Shown here in pieces: positions 31,405 to 42,703 of a DNA stretch of 64,000 nucleotides (positions are counted from its first letter, which is position 1; every line of letters begins with the position of its first letter). The DNA is from Mycoplasma seminis (GTDB lineage: Bacteria; Bacillota_I; Bacilli_A; Mycoplasmatales; Metamycoplasmataceae). Location: contig NZ_CP132191.1 in assembly GCF_030718845.1 (NCBI RefSeq), forward strand, positions 124,001 through 188,000. Reading direction: 5' to 3'. Below the pieces are notes generated by a model, which ran no database searches, was not told the origin of the DNA, and worked only from the letters and a program-made list of their open reading frames with translations. The translations under genes and the position numbers were made by a program.

Positions 31405-33354
31405 TTATAAATCGATATTTTTAACATATTTAGCATTGGTTTGAATGAATTCACGTCTAGGTTCAACACGTTCACCCATAAGTGTTTCAAATACTTGATC
31501 TGCTTTATATGCGTCTTCGATTTGAACTTGTAACATTTTTCTGTTTTCAGGATCCATTGTAGTTTCTCATAATTGCTCAGGATCCATTTCTCCAAGCCCT
31601 TTGTAACGTTGAATAGTAATTTTAGTATTAGGATTTAAATCTGAAAGAATAGTATCTTTTTGTGCATCATTGAATGCATAAGCAACAAATTTGTTTTGTT
31701 GAATTTTATAAAGCGGAGGTTGAGCAATGTAAATAAATCCGTGCTCAATTAAAGGTTTGAAATATCTATAGAAGAAGGTAAGAAGCAATGTTCTAATGTG
31801 AGCTCCATCGACATCGGCGTCCGTCATAATAACAATTTTGTGATATCTTAATTTATTAATGTTAAAGTTATCTCCAAGACCAGTACCTAGTGCTGTAATA
31901 AGAGAAAGAATTTCTTCATTTGCAAGAACTTTTTCTTGACGTGATTTTTCAACATTAATAATTTTCCCTCTAAGTGGTAAAATTGCTTGAGTTTTTCTAT
32001 CTCTACCCATTTTTGCACTACCACCAGCTGAGTTCCCTTCGACTATATAAAGTTCAGAAATTTCAGCATTTTTAGAAGTACAGTCTGAAAGTTTTCCAGG
32101 TAATCCACCACTTTCAAAAACATTCTTTCTTCTAGCGTTTTCTCTAGCAGCATTTGAAGCAAGTCTTCCTTTTCTTGCTGTAGTTGCTATTTCAAGAATC
32201 TTTTTAGCTAAGTCTGGATTTTCATTTAAGAAACGTTCTAAGATAGGACTAAATACTTTATTAACAGCTTGACGTGCATCTTTAGAACCAAGTTTTCCTT
32301 TAGTTTGTCCTTCAAATTCAGGGTCTGGGTGTTTAATAGAAATAACAGCAGTAACACCTTCAAGTAAGTCATCACGTGTGAATTTTTCAGCATCAGTTTT
32401 AATGATTCCGTGTTCAATACCATAGTTGTTAATAAGTCTCATTAAAGCATCATAGAATCCTGAAACGTGTGAACCACCTTCATGAGTTGAAATGTTGTTA
32501 GTATATGAAATAATGTTTCCTCTGTATAAATCTGAAAGGTATTGCATAGCAACTTCAACACCAATAATAACATCTTCATCTTTATTATTTTTAGTTGTGT
32601 ATTCACCTTCAGCATAAATAACAGGAGTTACAGGTTTATAACCTTCGTTTAATTCATTTACATAGTCAATGATACCGTTATCATATTGGAATTCAGCTTG
32701 TGTATTATCTCTAAGGTCAGTAACTGAAACATATAATCCTTTGTTAAGGTGTGCGATTTGTTTAGCATGGTCAATGATAAGTTCTTTATCAAAAGGAAGT
32801 TCTTCCATTACTAAATAATCAGGGTGGAATTGAATTTTTGTTCCAGTTTCTTCTGGATTACAGCTATCAATAATGTGAGTTGATTGAATTGTTTTTCCAC
32901 CATTAGCAAATTCAGCAAAATAAACATTTCCATTTCTTTTAACTCAAGCTTTAAATGAATCACTAAGTGCATTAACAACTGAAGCACCAACCCCATGAAG
33001 TCCACCAGAAACTTTATAAGCATTTGATTCAAATTTTCCACCAGCATTAAGTTTAGTTAATACAACTTCAAGAGCTGAAATTTTGAATCTTTCATGAGTA
33101 TCAACTGGGATACCACGACCGTTATCTTCAACAATAATTGAGTTATCTGGATTAATTGTAATATCAATTCGAGAAGCAAATCCAGCCATACATTCGTCAA
33201 CTGAGTTATCTACGATTTCTCAAACAAGGTGGTGAAGTCCTGTCTTAGAAGTTGAACCAATATACATACCAGGTCTTTTTCTAACGTGTTCTAAACCTTC
33301 AAGGAACTGAATGTTACTTGCATTATAGTTATTATTTTTTTGTTGTTCAGACAT
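31405..33354 (-). CDS. gyrB: DNA gyrase subunit B
   Basis: 649 aa ATPase subunit of gyrase. Seen in order: [15 protein letters not shown] near the start, VDECMAGFA, the GHKL motifs [10 protein letters not shown] and [39 protein letters not shown] (Toprim Glu), [18 protein letters not shown] (Asp pair) and [18 protein letters not shown]. Starts [20 protein letters not shown] with ATTAGGAGAT as ribosome site. Gene alone, no gyrA beside it. Ends with a strong palindromic terminator. Confidence 0.97.
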
Positions 33355-33482
33355 TTATATCTCCTAATTCTAATAAATATTTATATTTATTAGAATTATA
33401 TAAGATTTTAGGCATTTTTGTTGCTTTTTGTCATTTGAGAGAAATATACTTTTAGTACTATGACATAGACATAAAAGTGAAA

Positions 33483-33510
33483 TAAAAAAGTAAATAGCAT
33501 TGCTATTTAC
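33483..33510 (-). terminator. Terminator after the nuclease lipoprotein
   Basis: Nine-bp stem GTAAATAGC/GCTATTTAC (33490-33498 with 33502-33510), 3-nt loop, T-run on the - strand. It overlaps the stop codon. Confidence 0.8.
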
Positions 33511-34733
33511 TAAACATGAAACACATCATCAATGTTTTCTTTTCAAATTCCTCTTTTTTCTGCTTTAGCTTCGTTTTCAACTTTAATAAGGTATTTAAGA
33601 TAATGCCTTTCTAAATCAGTTTCTGTGTAGAAATTACCTTTTGGATTTGTGTCTTGAATATAGTGTTTTCAAGCAAATCCATCTCTGACTTGTTGGATAC
33701 CAAATTCATCTGCTAAGTTTTCGCTTGAATCTGGGTAAAAGAAAGTTATTCATCTTTTATAAATATCTTCAGTAGTTTTATGTAAATAAAATACATAACA
33801 TTCATTTTGAATAATTTTATGTAAGTTTTCTCCAGCTAATTGTGCATAAAAGTCTTCTTTAGGTCTGAGCTTTTTATCTTTTGAGGGTATATTTTTTTTG
33901 GTTTCAGGAGTATCTACACCTCTAAAACGGAAGCCAACATATCCTAAATTATCTTCTTTAACTAAAGGCATAATTTCGTTTGAAATTTCTTTTTTAGATG
34001 TGTTTACAAATAAGTTATAAACAGTATCACCATCAGCAACTCTACCGCCTTTATATTGATTTAAAACTGCATAATTTTTAGGTAAATGAGTTTGCATAAA
34101 GTCTAAATATTTTTCTAAAACATTTCTATATGAATTTTTTAATGTTTCAGGAGTTTCTCAATTAAATTGGTAAAGTTTTGCTTCTTTGTCTTTATTTAAA
34201 TATTTAATTAAGTTTTGATATTCTTGTTTGTTGCTGTTATCTTTTAGATCATGACTTATTATGAAATTTGATTTTTCGATCATTTTATTATATGAATGAT
34301 TTAATAAATTCCATGCTGAAGTTATATTTTGATCAAAATCATCTTGATTTGAAAACATTTTGCTTAAGTAATTGATTTTATTATCAATAGTATTAACTAT
34401 TTGTTTATTTAAAGCAGTAATTTCTTTGTTTTCTAAACTCTTAAGTGTTTGAACATTTTTATCTAAATATGCTTTTAACCCAGAATCATTAGCGACATTT
34501 GATAATGGTAAAGCATTATTTCTAATATTTTGAATTGCTAAGTCAGTTAATGATTTCATTGTTGATCTAGGCGCTGGAACAGGTTCAGGTTTTGGCTTTG
34601 GAACAGGTGCGGGTTTAGGATCTGGTTTTTCTTTTTCTGAGTTGTTACATGATACAGATAAAGCTGTAGTTGATATTAAAGCTAGAGGTGCTATTGTACC
34701 AAGTAATATTCTTGTTATTTTATTTGTTTTCAT
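33510..34733 (-). CDS. Lipoprotein with C-terminal SNase-like (thermonuclease) domain
   Basis: 407 aa. Signal peptide with lipobox LSVSC (Cys-29), then a Lys-Pro/Glu-Pro rich linker (residues 34-56) and a helical region. From about 225 comes a staphylococcal-nuclease fold: GGRVADGDTVYNLFV, FRFRGVDTPET near 272 (catalytic Arg and metal-binding Asp), AGENLHKII, and a C-terminal HYLKYLIKVENEAKAEKRGIW. Surface nucleases of this type feed mycoplasmas with nucleotides and degrade neutrophil DNA traps; that role is inferred from family. Frame contains TGA=Trp codons. Confidence 0.88.
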
Positions 34734-34757
34734 AATTTAATTCTATCACTTTTGCAA

Positions 34758-34778
34758 AATAAAAAAGGCTAGGCCTTT
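34758..34778 (-). terminator. Terminator after fba
   Basis: Stem AAAGGC/GCCTTT (34764-34769 with 34773-34778), with a T-run on the - strand; overlaps the fba stop codon. Confidence 0.7.
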
Positions 34779-35635
34779 TCATTTGAACCGAATTCAAGTA
34801 TTTTATCTTTTACAACTTGACACATAGCTTCATAACCTGGTTTATAAAGCTTTCTTGGGTCATAATTTTTACCTTCAAGATCTTTATTTGTAATTATAAA
34901 ATCTCTAATTGCTTGATGATTTGCAAGTTGTAATTCAGTATTAACATTAATTTTTGTAACACCTAAAGCAATTGCTTGTTTAATTTGATCTGCTGGAATT
35001 CCGCTTCCACCATGAAGCACAATACCTAGTCCTGTTTCTTCTGATAATTCTTTTAAAACGTCAAAGTTAAGTCCTTTTCAGTTTTCTGGATAAATCCCAT
35101 GAATATTCCCAATCCCTGCAGCAAGCACTGTAATACCTTGTTTTGCAAGTGAAACAGCTTGAGATACATCAGCTATTTCTCCTTCTCCAATTACTCCATC
35201 TTCTTCACCACCAATTGAACCTACTTCAGCTTCAACTGACATATTTCTAGCACTAGCTAGGAAAACAAGTTCTTGAGTATATTCTTTATTTTTTGAGAAA
35301 GGTAAACTTGAACCATCAAACATAATAGATGTAAAGGCTTCTGATTTAATAGCATCTAAACATCCATCAAATGTTCCGTGATCTAAGTGAAGCGCAACTG
35401 GAACTGAAATTTTAAAATCTTTAATCATTCCTAGTACCATACCAGAAACGGTATTAAATCCACCCATGTATTTAAGAGCTCCTTCAGAAACTCCTAAAAT
35501 AACTGGTGATTTCATTTCTTCACATGTTAATAAAATTGCTTTAGTTCATTCTAAATTATTAATATTAAAATGAGGAACTGCATATTTACCTTTTTTTGCT
35601 CTTTTGAGCATATCTTTAGCATTTACTAGAGCCAT
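34769..35635 (-). CDS. fba: Fructose-bisphosphate aldolase, class II
   Basis: 288 aa zinc enzyme of glycolysis cleaving fructose-1,6-bisphosphate. Seen: MALVNAKDMLKRAKKGKYAVPHFNINN start, VALHLDHGTFDG (Zn His), EAEVGSIGGEEDG, GIGNIHGIYP, LHGGSGIP (Zn His and phosphate loop), and ITKINVNTELQ-type segment. Length normal. Only 10 nt separate it from the upstream rpoE-like gene, so the two are likely co-transcribed. Confidence 0.97.
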
Positions 35636-35645
35636 AATTACCTAC

Positions 35646-35900
35646 TTAGATGTTTTTAGCTTGTCATTTTTCATTAGCTGTTCTTTGGAATCTTTTATCT
35701 ACTGTTAAAAGACGGTGTAATTCACCCATTTTTGATTCTCTAACTTTTTCGTATGGTTTTCTTTCACTAACGAATCTTTCTTCTCAGTCAGATTTTAATT
35801 CAGCTTCAACTTCATTGAAAATTTCAAAGAAGTCAAATTCAGCTGTTGGGTCTTGATTTACTTTATTAATTGCTATTTCAAGCATTGTTCTATTAGACAT
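35646..35900 (-). CDS. rpoE: RNA polymerase delta subunit-like protein (HARE-HTH)
   Basis: 84 aa from ATG 35898-35900 with AAGGAG. Sequence has the helical TMLEIAINKVNQ… then FDFFEIFNEV, KMGELHRLLTVDKRFQRT and a terminal NEKWQAKN, as in the short mycoplasma form of the delta subunit's HARE-HTH domain. It lacks the acidic tail of Bacillus RpoE. In Bacillus the gene is also near fba, which supports the call. Delta modulates promoter release and recycling of RNA polymerase. Confidence 0.7.
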
Positions 35901-35952
35901 AATTTCTCCTTAAATTAGAAAGTTATTTTTATTATACTGTATTTTAGTCTTT

Positions 35953-37608
35953 TTACATTGATTTAGGAGCTGAAACTCCGATTAAATTAAGACCTAATTG
36001 AAGTATTATTTGTGTTGCATGCACTAAGTAAGCATAAGTGCTTTCATCTTGATGATTTAATAATTTAGTTTCAGCATAAAAGCTGTTGAATATTTTTGCA
36101 AGATTAATTAAATATTGAGTCATTAAATTTACTTTAGTTGTTGAAATAATAGTTTTAATTAATTCATCAAAGTTATCTAATTCAACAATAAGTTTTTTAG
36201 CTTTATCAGTAAAGATGATATCTTGATTAAATGTTTCACGTTTTAATTTATTAAGTAATGAAATTGCACGAGAGTGAGCGTATTGCACTATAAACACTGG
36301 ATTTTTAGCATCTTGTGAGTTAGCTAAATCGATATCAAAATCAAATTTATTATTAATTTCTCTAGTAAGCATGGTAAATCTAATTGCATCAGTACTTGAT
36401 ACATCCATTAAATCAGCTAGTGTTACACTAGTTCCAGCTCTTTTAGACATTTTAAATTCTTGTCCATCTTTAATTAAACGAACTAATTGAATAGTTAAGA
36501 TATCTAAGTTATCTGGATTATATCCTAAATATTGCACTGCAATTTTCATTCTTTGAATATAACCTGAGTGGTCTGCTCCAAAAATGTTGATTAATTTATC
36601 ACATTTAGAGAATTTTAATTGGTGATAAGCAATATCGGGTAAAAAGTAAGTGTAATCTCCATTTGATTTCACAAGTACCCGATCTTTATCATCGCCTAAA
36701 GCTTGAGTTTTTAAGAATAAAGCCCCATCTTGTAAATAAGTATTAGGTTTTAATGTTTCAAGTGTTTTTTCAATGTATCCAGCTTGCTTGATAGCTTTTT
36801 CACTAGAAAATGTATCAAAGTAAACATTAAATTGAGCTAAATCTTCTTTAATTTTTTCAAGCATAATATTTGTTGCAATATTAGCTAACTTAGATCTTTT
36901 TGTTTCATCTAAAGTAATGAATTCATCCCCATAAGCTGATTTAATTTTTTCAGCAGCTCAAATAATATCTTGCCCTCTGTAGCATTCTTCAGGCATTGGA
37001 TGATTAATTCCAAAAAGTTCACAATATCTAACTCAAATAGAATCTGTTAAAACATTAATTTGATTTCCAGCATCATTAATGTAGTATTCAGCTTCAACAT
37101 CATATCCAGCATGTCTAAGCACTCTAACAAGTGCATCTCCAAAAGCAGCGCCTCTAGCATGACCTACATGTAAAAATCCTGTTGGGTTAGCTGAAACAAA
37201 TTCAACATTAAGCTTTTCATTTTCAATGTAAGCTCCACCAAATCTATCATTTTGACTAATAACATTATCAATTACATTTAAAAATGATTTATCAGAAAGA
37301 ATAATGTTCATAAATCCAGGTTTAGCTACATCAATTTGTTTAAATAAATCATTTTGCATTAATAAATTAGTAAGTTTTTCAGCAACTAAGATTGGATTTT
37401 TTTCAACACAGTGTTGTTTAATGATAAAAGCAACGTTTGTTGAAAAATCATATTGAACTTGTGCTGCGTTTAAGTTTTCTGGAACATTAGGTTGTGAAAT
37501 ATTAAAGTTTAAATTTTCAAGATTTAAATCAGAAGATAAATAATTCTCATTTTGCAATTGTTTAAGCGCAGTTAAAATTGCATTTTTAATCTGTTGTTTT
37601 AATGACAT
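35953..37608 (-). CDS. argS: Arginyl-tRNA synthetase
   Basis: 551 aa class I synthetase. N-terminal Add-1 domain, then VEFVSANPTGFLHVGHARGAAFGDAL (HIGH motif) near residue 125, YYINDAGNQINVL, FKMSKRAGTSVTL (KMSKS-type) and the C-terminal DALR helical domain with QYAHSRAISLL. GGAG before ATG 37606-37608. TGA=Trp joins the fragments. Diverges from cysS. Confidence 0.97.
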
Positions 37609-37740
37609 TTTGCTCCTTAATTTTAGGAATTTAATTAATTTTTATAATTATATAAAATTATATTTTTTATAAAGTTAAATTATGATTTTTATATTCCTAT
37701 ATTCTAGCTTTTTAACACTAAATCAAAAATTTAAATATAT

Positions 37741-37746
37741 TATAAT
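37741..37746 (+). promoter_or_regulatory. -10 box for cysS operon
   Basis: TATAAT 24 nt before ATG 37771, with AAGGAGA at 37759-37765 between. The 162-nt divergent region argS/cysS contains no gene. Confidence 0.5.
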
Positions 37747-37770
37747 TTACATAATTAAGAAGGAGACAAA

Positions 37771-39000
37771 ATGACAAAGATATATGTATGTGGTCCAACA
37801 GTTTATAATGATGTGCATATTGGTAATTTGCGCCCAATTATAACAATGGATTTAATTCTTAAAGCTTACCGTGCTTTAGGTAAAGAATTTGCTTTTGTGC
37901 ATAATATTACAGACATTGATGACAAAATTATTAATAAGGCAATTGAAACTAATCAAACTGAAGCGCAAGTTTCATCTTATTATGCTGAAAAATATTTAGA
38001 AATTTTAAAACAATTTAATGTTGATACTATTACGCATTTAGAATATGTAACTCAAAATATGGATTTAATTATTAAATTTATTTCGGATTTAATTTCTATA
38101 GGAGCAGCATACCAAGATAAAGATGGTAATGTTTGATTTGATGTAGTTAAATACAAAAACAACTATGGTGTAGTATCAAACCAAAATATTGATAATATGA
38201 TGTCACAAGAAAGTGAATTTAGTGCAAATAAAAAATCACCTTATGATTTTGCTTTATGAAAGAAAACTTCAGTTGGAATTCAATATGATTCACCATTTGC
38301 TGCAGGCCGTCCAGGGTGACATACTGAATGTGCAGTATTAATTTATAAACATTTCCAAAACAATGGTGTAGATATTCATGGAGGTGGAATGGATTTAACA
38401 TTCCCACACCATGAAAATGAAAATATCCAATTTTATGCTTTAAGCGGAAATAACATTGCACAAAAATGACTTAGAACAGGTCAAATTAATCTGAATGGAA
38501 TTAAAATGTCTAAATCATTACAAAATGTTTTACTTCCAAAAGATTTCTTAACTAAATTTTCACCAGATGTTTTAAAAACAATCTTTATTCAAAATGCATT
38601 TACAAGTGAAATTAATATTGATGATGCAACAATGGAATCGGTTAATGCTTTCTTAAATAAAATTAAGAAGATTTATTTCTTAGCAGCTATCGAAAATGTC
38701 AACTTACAAGACTATGACACTGAATTATTTGAAAAAATAATGAATACTTTAGTTGATATTAAGTTTTCAGATTTTAATAAAGAAGTTAATACTTTAATTA
38801 AAGAAATTAATAAAACTAAAGAACCTAAAATGATAGCAAGCTTAATTAAAATCTTTGATTCACTTGGATTTGAATTCAGTAAGTTTGATTATAAAAAATA
38901 TCTTGATGTTTATAAAGAATGAAAACAACTTCTTAATGATAAAAATTACACTCAAGCTGATAAACTCAGAGCTGAGTTAATTGAAAATAATTTAATATAA
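37771..39000 (+). CDS. cysS: Cysteinyl-tRNA synthetase
   Basis: 409 aa, shorter than the usual about 460. Seen: [21 protein letters not shown] (zinc Cys-7 and HIGH motif), DIDDKII, GRPGWHTECAVL (zinc Cys), [12 protein letters not shown] (zinc His/Glu), [14 protein letters not shown], and a reduced C-terminal helical domain. The N-terminus starts directly at the catalytic fold, as in other mycoplasmas. AAGGAGACAAA precedes ATG. Followed 10 nt later by the methyltransferase gene. Confidence 0.97.
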
Positions 39001-39010
39001 GGATAAAATA

Positions 39011-39826
39011 ATGAACAATTATAATAATAAAAGAAATAAGTCTTTTAAACCTACAAGCAAGAGTTATAAGACTGAAAATAAACCAAGTTTCGTAAAAGAT
39101 AAAGAGCCAGTAAAAGTTTCTAATGAAGTTATGATTTGAGGAAAAAACTCAGTAATGGATGCTTTACAAAGTAATTTAAACTTTTCTAAATTACTAGTTG
39201 CAGAAGGTAATAAAAATTTAGAATTACCTACACCAAAGAGTTTGAATATTCAATATCTTGCTAAAGAAGAATTAGATAAACTTTCTTCTAATGCAAATCA
39301 CCAAGGTTATATTTTAATAGTTAAAAGTGTTAACTACTCAGATATTAGCTTTTTAGTTAAAAGAAAACCTGAATTAGTTTTAGCTTTAGATCATATTGTT
39401 GATCCACAAAATTTAGGAGCAATAATTCGTACAGCTAATGCAGCAGGAATTAAAGATATTATTATTCCAAAAGATAATGCAGCAGATGTTAATTCAGTAG
39501 CTTTAAAAGTTGCTTCAGGTGGATTTGTGGGAATGAATTTTTATAAAGTGTCTTCTTTAAGTGCGACATTAAGCAAGCTAAAAAATAATTCTTATTGAGT
39601 TTACTCAACAACTTTATCTCCTGATTCAGTTGATTATACAAAAGTATCATATGCAACCCCAACTGTTATAGTAATGGGTAATGAAGGTAGCGGAATTTCT
39701 AAGAGTGTTGTTTCTGTTAGTGACCAACTTATTCACATAAATCAATATGGAAGTGTGCAATCTCTTAATGTTTCAGTAGCAACAGGAATTGTATTATTTG
39801 GAGTATTAAATTCTAAATTGAAATAA
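39011..39826 (+). CDS. rlmB: TrmH/SPOUT rRNA 2'-O-methyltransferase (RlmB-like)
   Basis: 271 aa. A basic, disordered N-terminus (about 40 residues, Lys/Asn rich) precedes a small substrate-binding domain (VMIWGKNSVMDAL…) and the SPOUT knot: LALDHIVDPQNLGAIIRTANAAG (motif 1), VIVMGNEGSGIS (motif 2) and NQYGSVQSLNVSVATGIVLF (motif 3). Motif set fits 23S rRNA Gm2251-type enzymes. Neighbour of cysS, the same order as in many Firmicutes, which favours rlmB. Confidence 0.9.
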
Positions 39827-39851
39827 ATTTTCAATTTAGTAAAATTAAATT

Positions 39852-40634
39852 ATGAGTTCAACCTGATTATATATCATAATAGTTGCATTAACTTGCTTAC
39901 TATTTTATGTGATGCTAAAAATGTATGGATACTTTAATTTTGTTAAAGCTGGATTTAAACTTAATTGAGTACAAAGACAAACATATTGAAAATTAGGACA
40001 AAGTAGTGTATATACTTTTGTAATATTATTATTATTTATTTTATATGCTACAGGAGTTTTAAAGGTTACATATGCTGATAAAAATGGTAGCATGCCTTTA
40101 GCTTTTTCAGCAATAGGAGCAGCTGCATTAGTTTCTTATTTTGCCTTCTTATTCTATGTAGTTATTATAGCTTTTGTAATTTATGTATTAATTAAAAATA
40201 GAAATAGAATTCATATTTCTAAAGAAGATTACTTAAATTTTGATACCGAGTCATATCAAATTAATATTGATAAAACTTATATCAAAGGAAAAAATAATTA
40301 CACAATGTTTGGTGATTATATTACTAACTCAATGATGTTTAAGAAGTATCCAAAGATATTTGCTTCTAAAGTTATTTACTATTCATTAATGTTCATTTAT
40401 TCTTCACCAGTTTATGATAAAGTGTTTGAATCACAAGTTAAAATCAAAGATGAAAATAATAATGATGTAAATGTGGATAGTTCATACACAGGAAGTAGTC
40501 CAATTGCTGAGTTATTTGGAGATAACAAAGAATATATTTTATATGTTCTTAAAACTGCTTATGCAAAAGTAAATTCAATTCATAACTTAGATGAAACAAT
40601 TTATTTAGATGCAATCGAAAAAGCTTGCAAGTAA
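39852..40634 (+). CDS. Membrane protein, possibly MSC_0882-like
   Basis: 260 aa. A TAAAAT (39839-39844) lies only 7 nt before ATG 39852 and no ribosome site is present, so the mRNA may be leaderless. Three hydrophobic segments near residues 4-24, 53-70 and 82-112 precede a soluble domain of about 145 residues. The layout recalls the small mycoplasma membrane family called MSC_0882, but I cannot confirm this by eye. Function unknown. Ends with a good terminator. Confidence 0.7.
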
Positions 40635-40642
40635 AATTTGGA

Positions 40643-40666
40643 GTTGATAGCAATATCAACTTTTTT
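40643..40666 (+). terminator. Terminator
   Basis: Seven-bp stem GTTGATA/TATCAAC (40643-40649 with 40654-40660), loop GCAA, six T. Confidence 0.85.
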
Positions 40667-40670
40667 AATA

Positions 40671-41190
40671 CCTTTCGGAGTTTTATAAGTTTAAAATGCT
40701 TTTAAGACTATATTTTAGGCATATCTGTAAAATTAACTTAAAAATTACTTGTACAAAATTAAAAATATTTTTCTATGTAATTTATTTTTATCAAAAATGA
40801 AAACTACTATTTTATAGGAGTAAAGATAAATATTAACTTATGAAGTTGGAAACTAAAACACTTTATAAAACAAAATATTATTATACCTTTCGGAGTTTTG
40901 ATACATAAAAGTACTTTTAACACTATATTTTAGGGAAATCTTAAAAAAATACTGGAGAATTACTTGTATAAAATTGTGATATTTTTCTATGTAATTTTTA
41001 CTTAGTGAAATTAAAAGCACCTATTTTATAGGGATAAACGTAAATAGAAATGTATAAACTTGGAAACTAAATAGTTTATTGTATTCAAATTAGTGATACA
41101 CCTTTCGGAGTTTCTGAGCATGAAAATACTTTTATCCCTATATTTTAGGTATATCTGTAAAATTAACTTAAAAATTACTTGTACAAAATT
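40671..41190. repeat. 215-bp tandem repeat block (2 full units and part of a third)
   Basis: Units start with CCTTTCGGAGTTT at 40671, 40886 and 41101, spaced exactly 215 bp. Copies are diverged overall but share ordered blocks: CTATATTTTAGG about 40 bp in, ATTACTTGTA(C/T)AAAAT about 75-90, TTTTTCTATGTAATTT, CTATTTTATAGG and TTGGAAACTAAA. No ORF of note. It fills a 595-bp gap between a terminator and a convergent lipoprotein gene. No direct-repeat/spacer structure of CRISPR type. Confidence 0.75.
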
Positions 41191-41229
41191 TAAGTTTAAT
41201 GCAAAGACATAAAAAAATAAGGTAATACC

Positions 41230-41829
41230 TTATTTAACATTGTCTATAAAAATATTGTTAAGTTTTTGAACCAATTCAGCTTTTGTAAATGTTGAACCAT
41301 GTGAACCTGGTATACGATATTTAGGTTGATCATCATCTAAATTAGCTATATCTAAAGTTGTAATGCTTTCTACTAATTGCATAAATTCAACTAATTCATA
41401 AGGTTCGTCATCTTCTCTTGGATATTTTTCTTTAACTGCATTTTTCATTGATGCTAAATTATCTTTAAGAACAGTTAATATTATTTTCATTGAAGTGTAT
41501 TGATTTGCAATAGATGAAAGCTTGTTAATTAATTCAGCTTTAGATAAAAGTTTAGTTGCGGGTTGTTCTTTTGGTTTTGAATCATCTGAACCTGATGTAT
41601 TTGCTCCTGAAGTAGTAGCACCTCCATTGTTTGGATTACTATTTGTATCTTTAGGATTTTGTGGTTTTAATTTATCTATTTGATTATCTTCTGTGGGCTG
41701 TACTTCTCTAGAAGGATCATCTTGATCCTTATCAGGATTTTGAGCCTTAGGTGAACATTGAACAGCAAAAGTAATTGGTACTATACTGCTTATTGTAGCA
41801 AGCGGTATTATAAGTTTTTTAAGTAACAT
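41230..41829 (-). CDS. Lipoprotein, unknown
   Basis: 199 aa. I chose ATG 41827-41829 (MLLKKLIIPLATI…) over an upstream in-frame ATG because AAAGGAG sits just before it and a signal peptide then starts properly. Lipobox FAVQC. A long Asp/Asn/Pro/Ser/Gly-rich spacer (about 25-90) precedes a helical C-terminal region with a repeated-looking FTKAELVQKLNNI / LSKAELINKLSSI motif at both ends of the domain. Confidence 0.85.
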   Translation of the reverse strand: MLLKKLIIPLATISSIVPITFAVQCSPKAQNPDKDQDDPSREVQPTEDNQIDKLKPQNPKDTNSNPNNGGATTSGANTSGSDDSKPKEQPATKLLSKAELINKLSSIANQYTSMKIILTVLKDNLASMKNAVKEKYPREDDEPYELVEFMQLVESITTLDIANLDDDQPKYRIPGSHGSTFTKAELVQKLNNIFIDNVK

Positions 41830-41892
41830 ATTTTCTCCTTTATTTTTTACTGAAAAATTATATCTAAATTTCAAGCTGAGTTTGTCAAGAAA

Positions 41893-41914
41893 AAATAGCT
41901 AAAATTAGCTATTT
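41893..41914 (-). terminator. Terminator of the trxB - Fic-like unit
   Basis: Eight-bp stem AAATAGCT/AGCTATTT with a 6-nt loop and a T-run on the - strand; overlaps the stop codon. Confidence 0.7.
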
Positions 41915-42690
41915 AATTCATCTTCAAATTCTAATAATGTTGCTTCTAAATCATTTTTATAAATTGATAAAATTCAATTTAAATAATGTTCTACATCACC
42001 GTTTTCAAGAAATTTATTATAGTGTTTATAATACATTTTAGGACTCATTCTATCAGTTAAAAATGTAAATCCTTGAAAACCATTTACTTGCAGTAAGTAT
42101 TCTAAAAATGCTCGATTGGTTTTTCTATTTGCAAATTTAAATGGAGCAAATTTTTCTAATTCAATATAAAGTGTAAAGATCGCTTTTAGAATTTCTTCTT
42201 TGTTATTTGTATCTAATGCAGCATTATATTTTTCTTGATATTTCATAATTTCTTTTTTAATTTCACTTGGAGATAACTTTTTATTGTTTATTTTAATGTT
42301 GTTACGTAAACATGAATTACTAAATTCTCCATATTGTCTAGTTACATATTCATAAACTCTTTTATAAAATCCAAGTGCAGTTTTCTTACTTTTATGTGTT
42401 TTAAGTTTAGTGTTCAAATATCCATAAGTTCTTCTTAAGCATAAAGCATAATCAAGATCTCTAACTGATACCGGTGTAAGGCTACAATCAAAATCAGAAT
42501 AAGTCATTACACTTTCAAAAACTTCTATAGGTAGATTTACATTATCTAAAAGTAATGAATCATAAATTCTACAAAATTGCATTCGAGCTCTAAAATAGCG
42601 ATAATAATATTTGTTTATTTTTGGTTCAGATTCAATCATTGTGTTAATTTTTTCATTTAGTTCAACACATTTTAATAATTTATTTTGCAT
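41905..42690 (-). CDS. Degenerate Fic-like protein
   Basis: 261 aa. The C-terminal half has the helical frame of a Fic domain: IFTLYIELEKFAPFKFANRKTNRAFLEYLLQ near residues 168-198. In Fic AMP-transferases this site reads HPFxxGNGRxxR; here His is Ala (or Phe one residue earlier), the first Gly is Ala and GNG is replaced by ANRK, while the final Arg is kept. It is therefore unlikely to transfer AMP in the normal way. It starts 14 nt after the trxB stop and shares its transcript. Alternative: an unrelated helical protein with a chance match. Confidence 0.6.
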
Positions 42691-42703
42691 AATTACCCAC
42701 TTA

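Noticed and set aside
40671-41190. CRISPR array
   Set aside because: Units are 215 bp and diverged over their whole length with no constant repeat/unique spacer pattern, and no cas genes are in the window.
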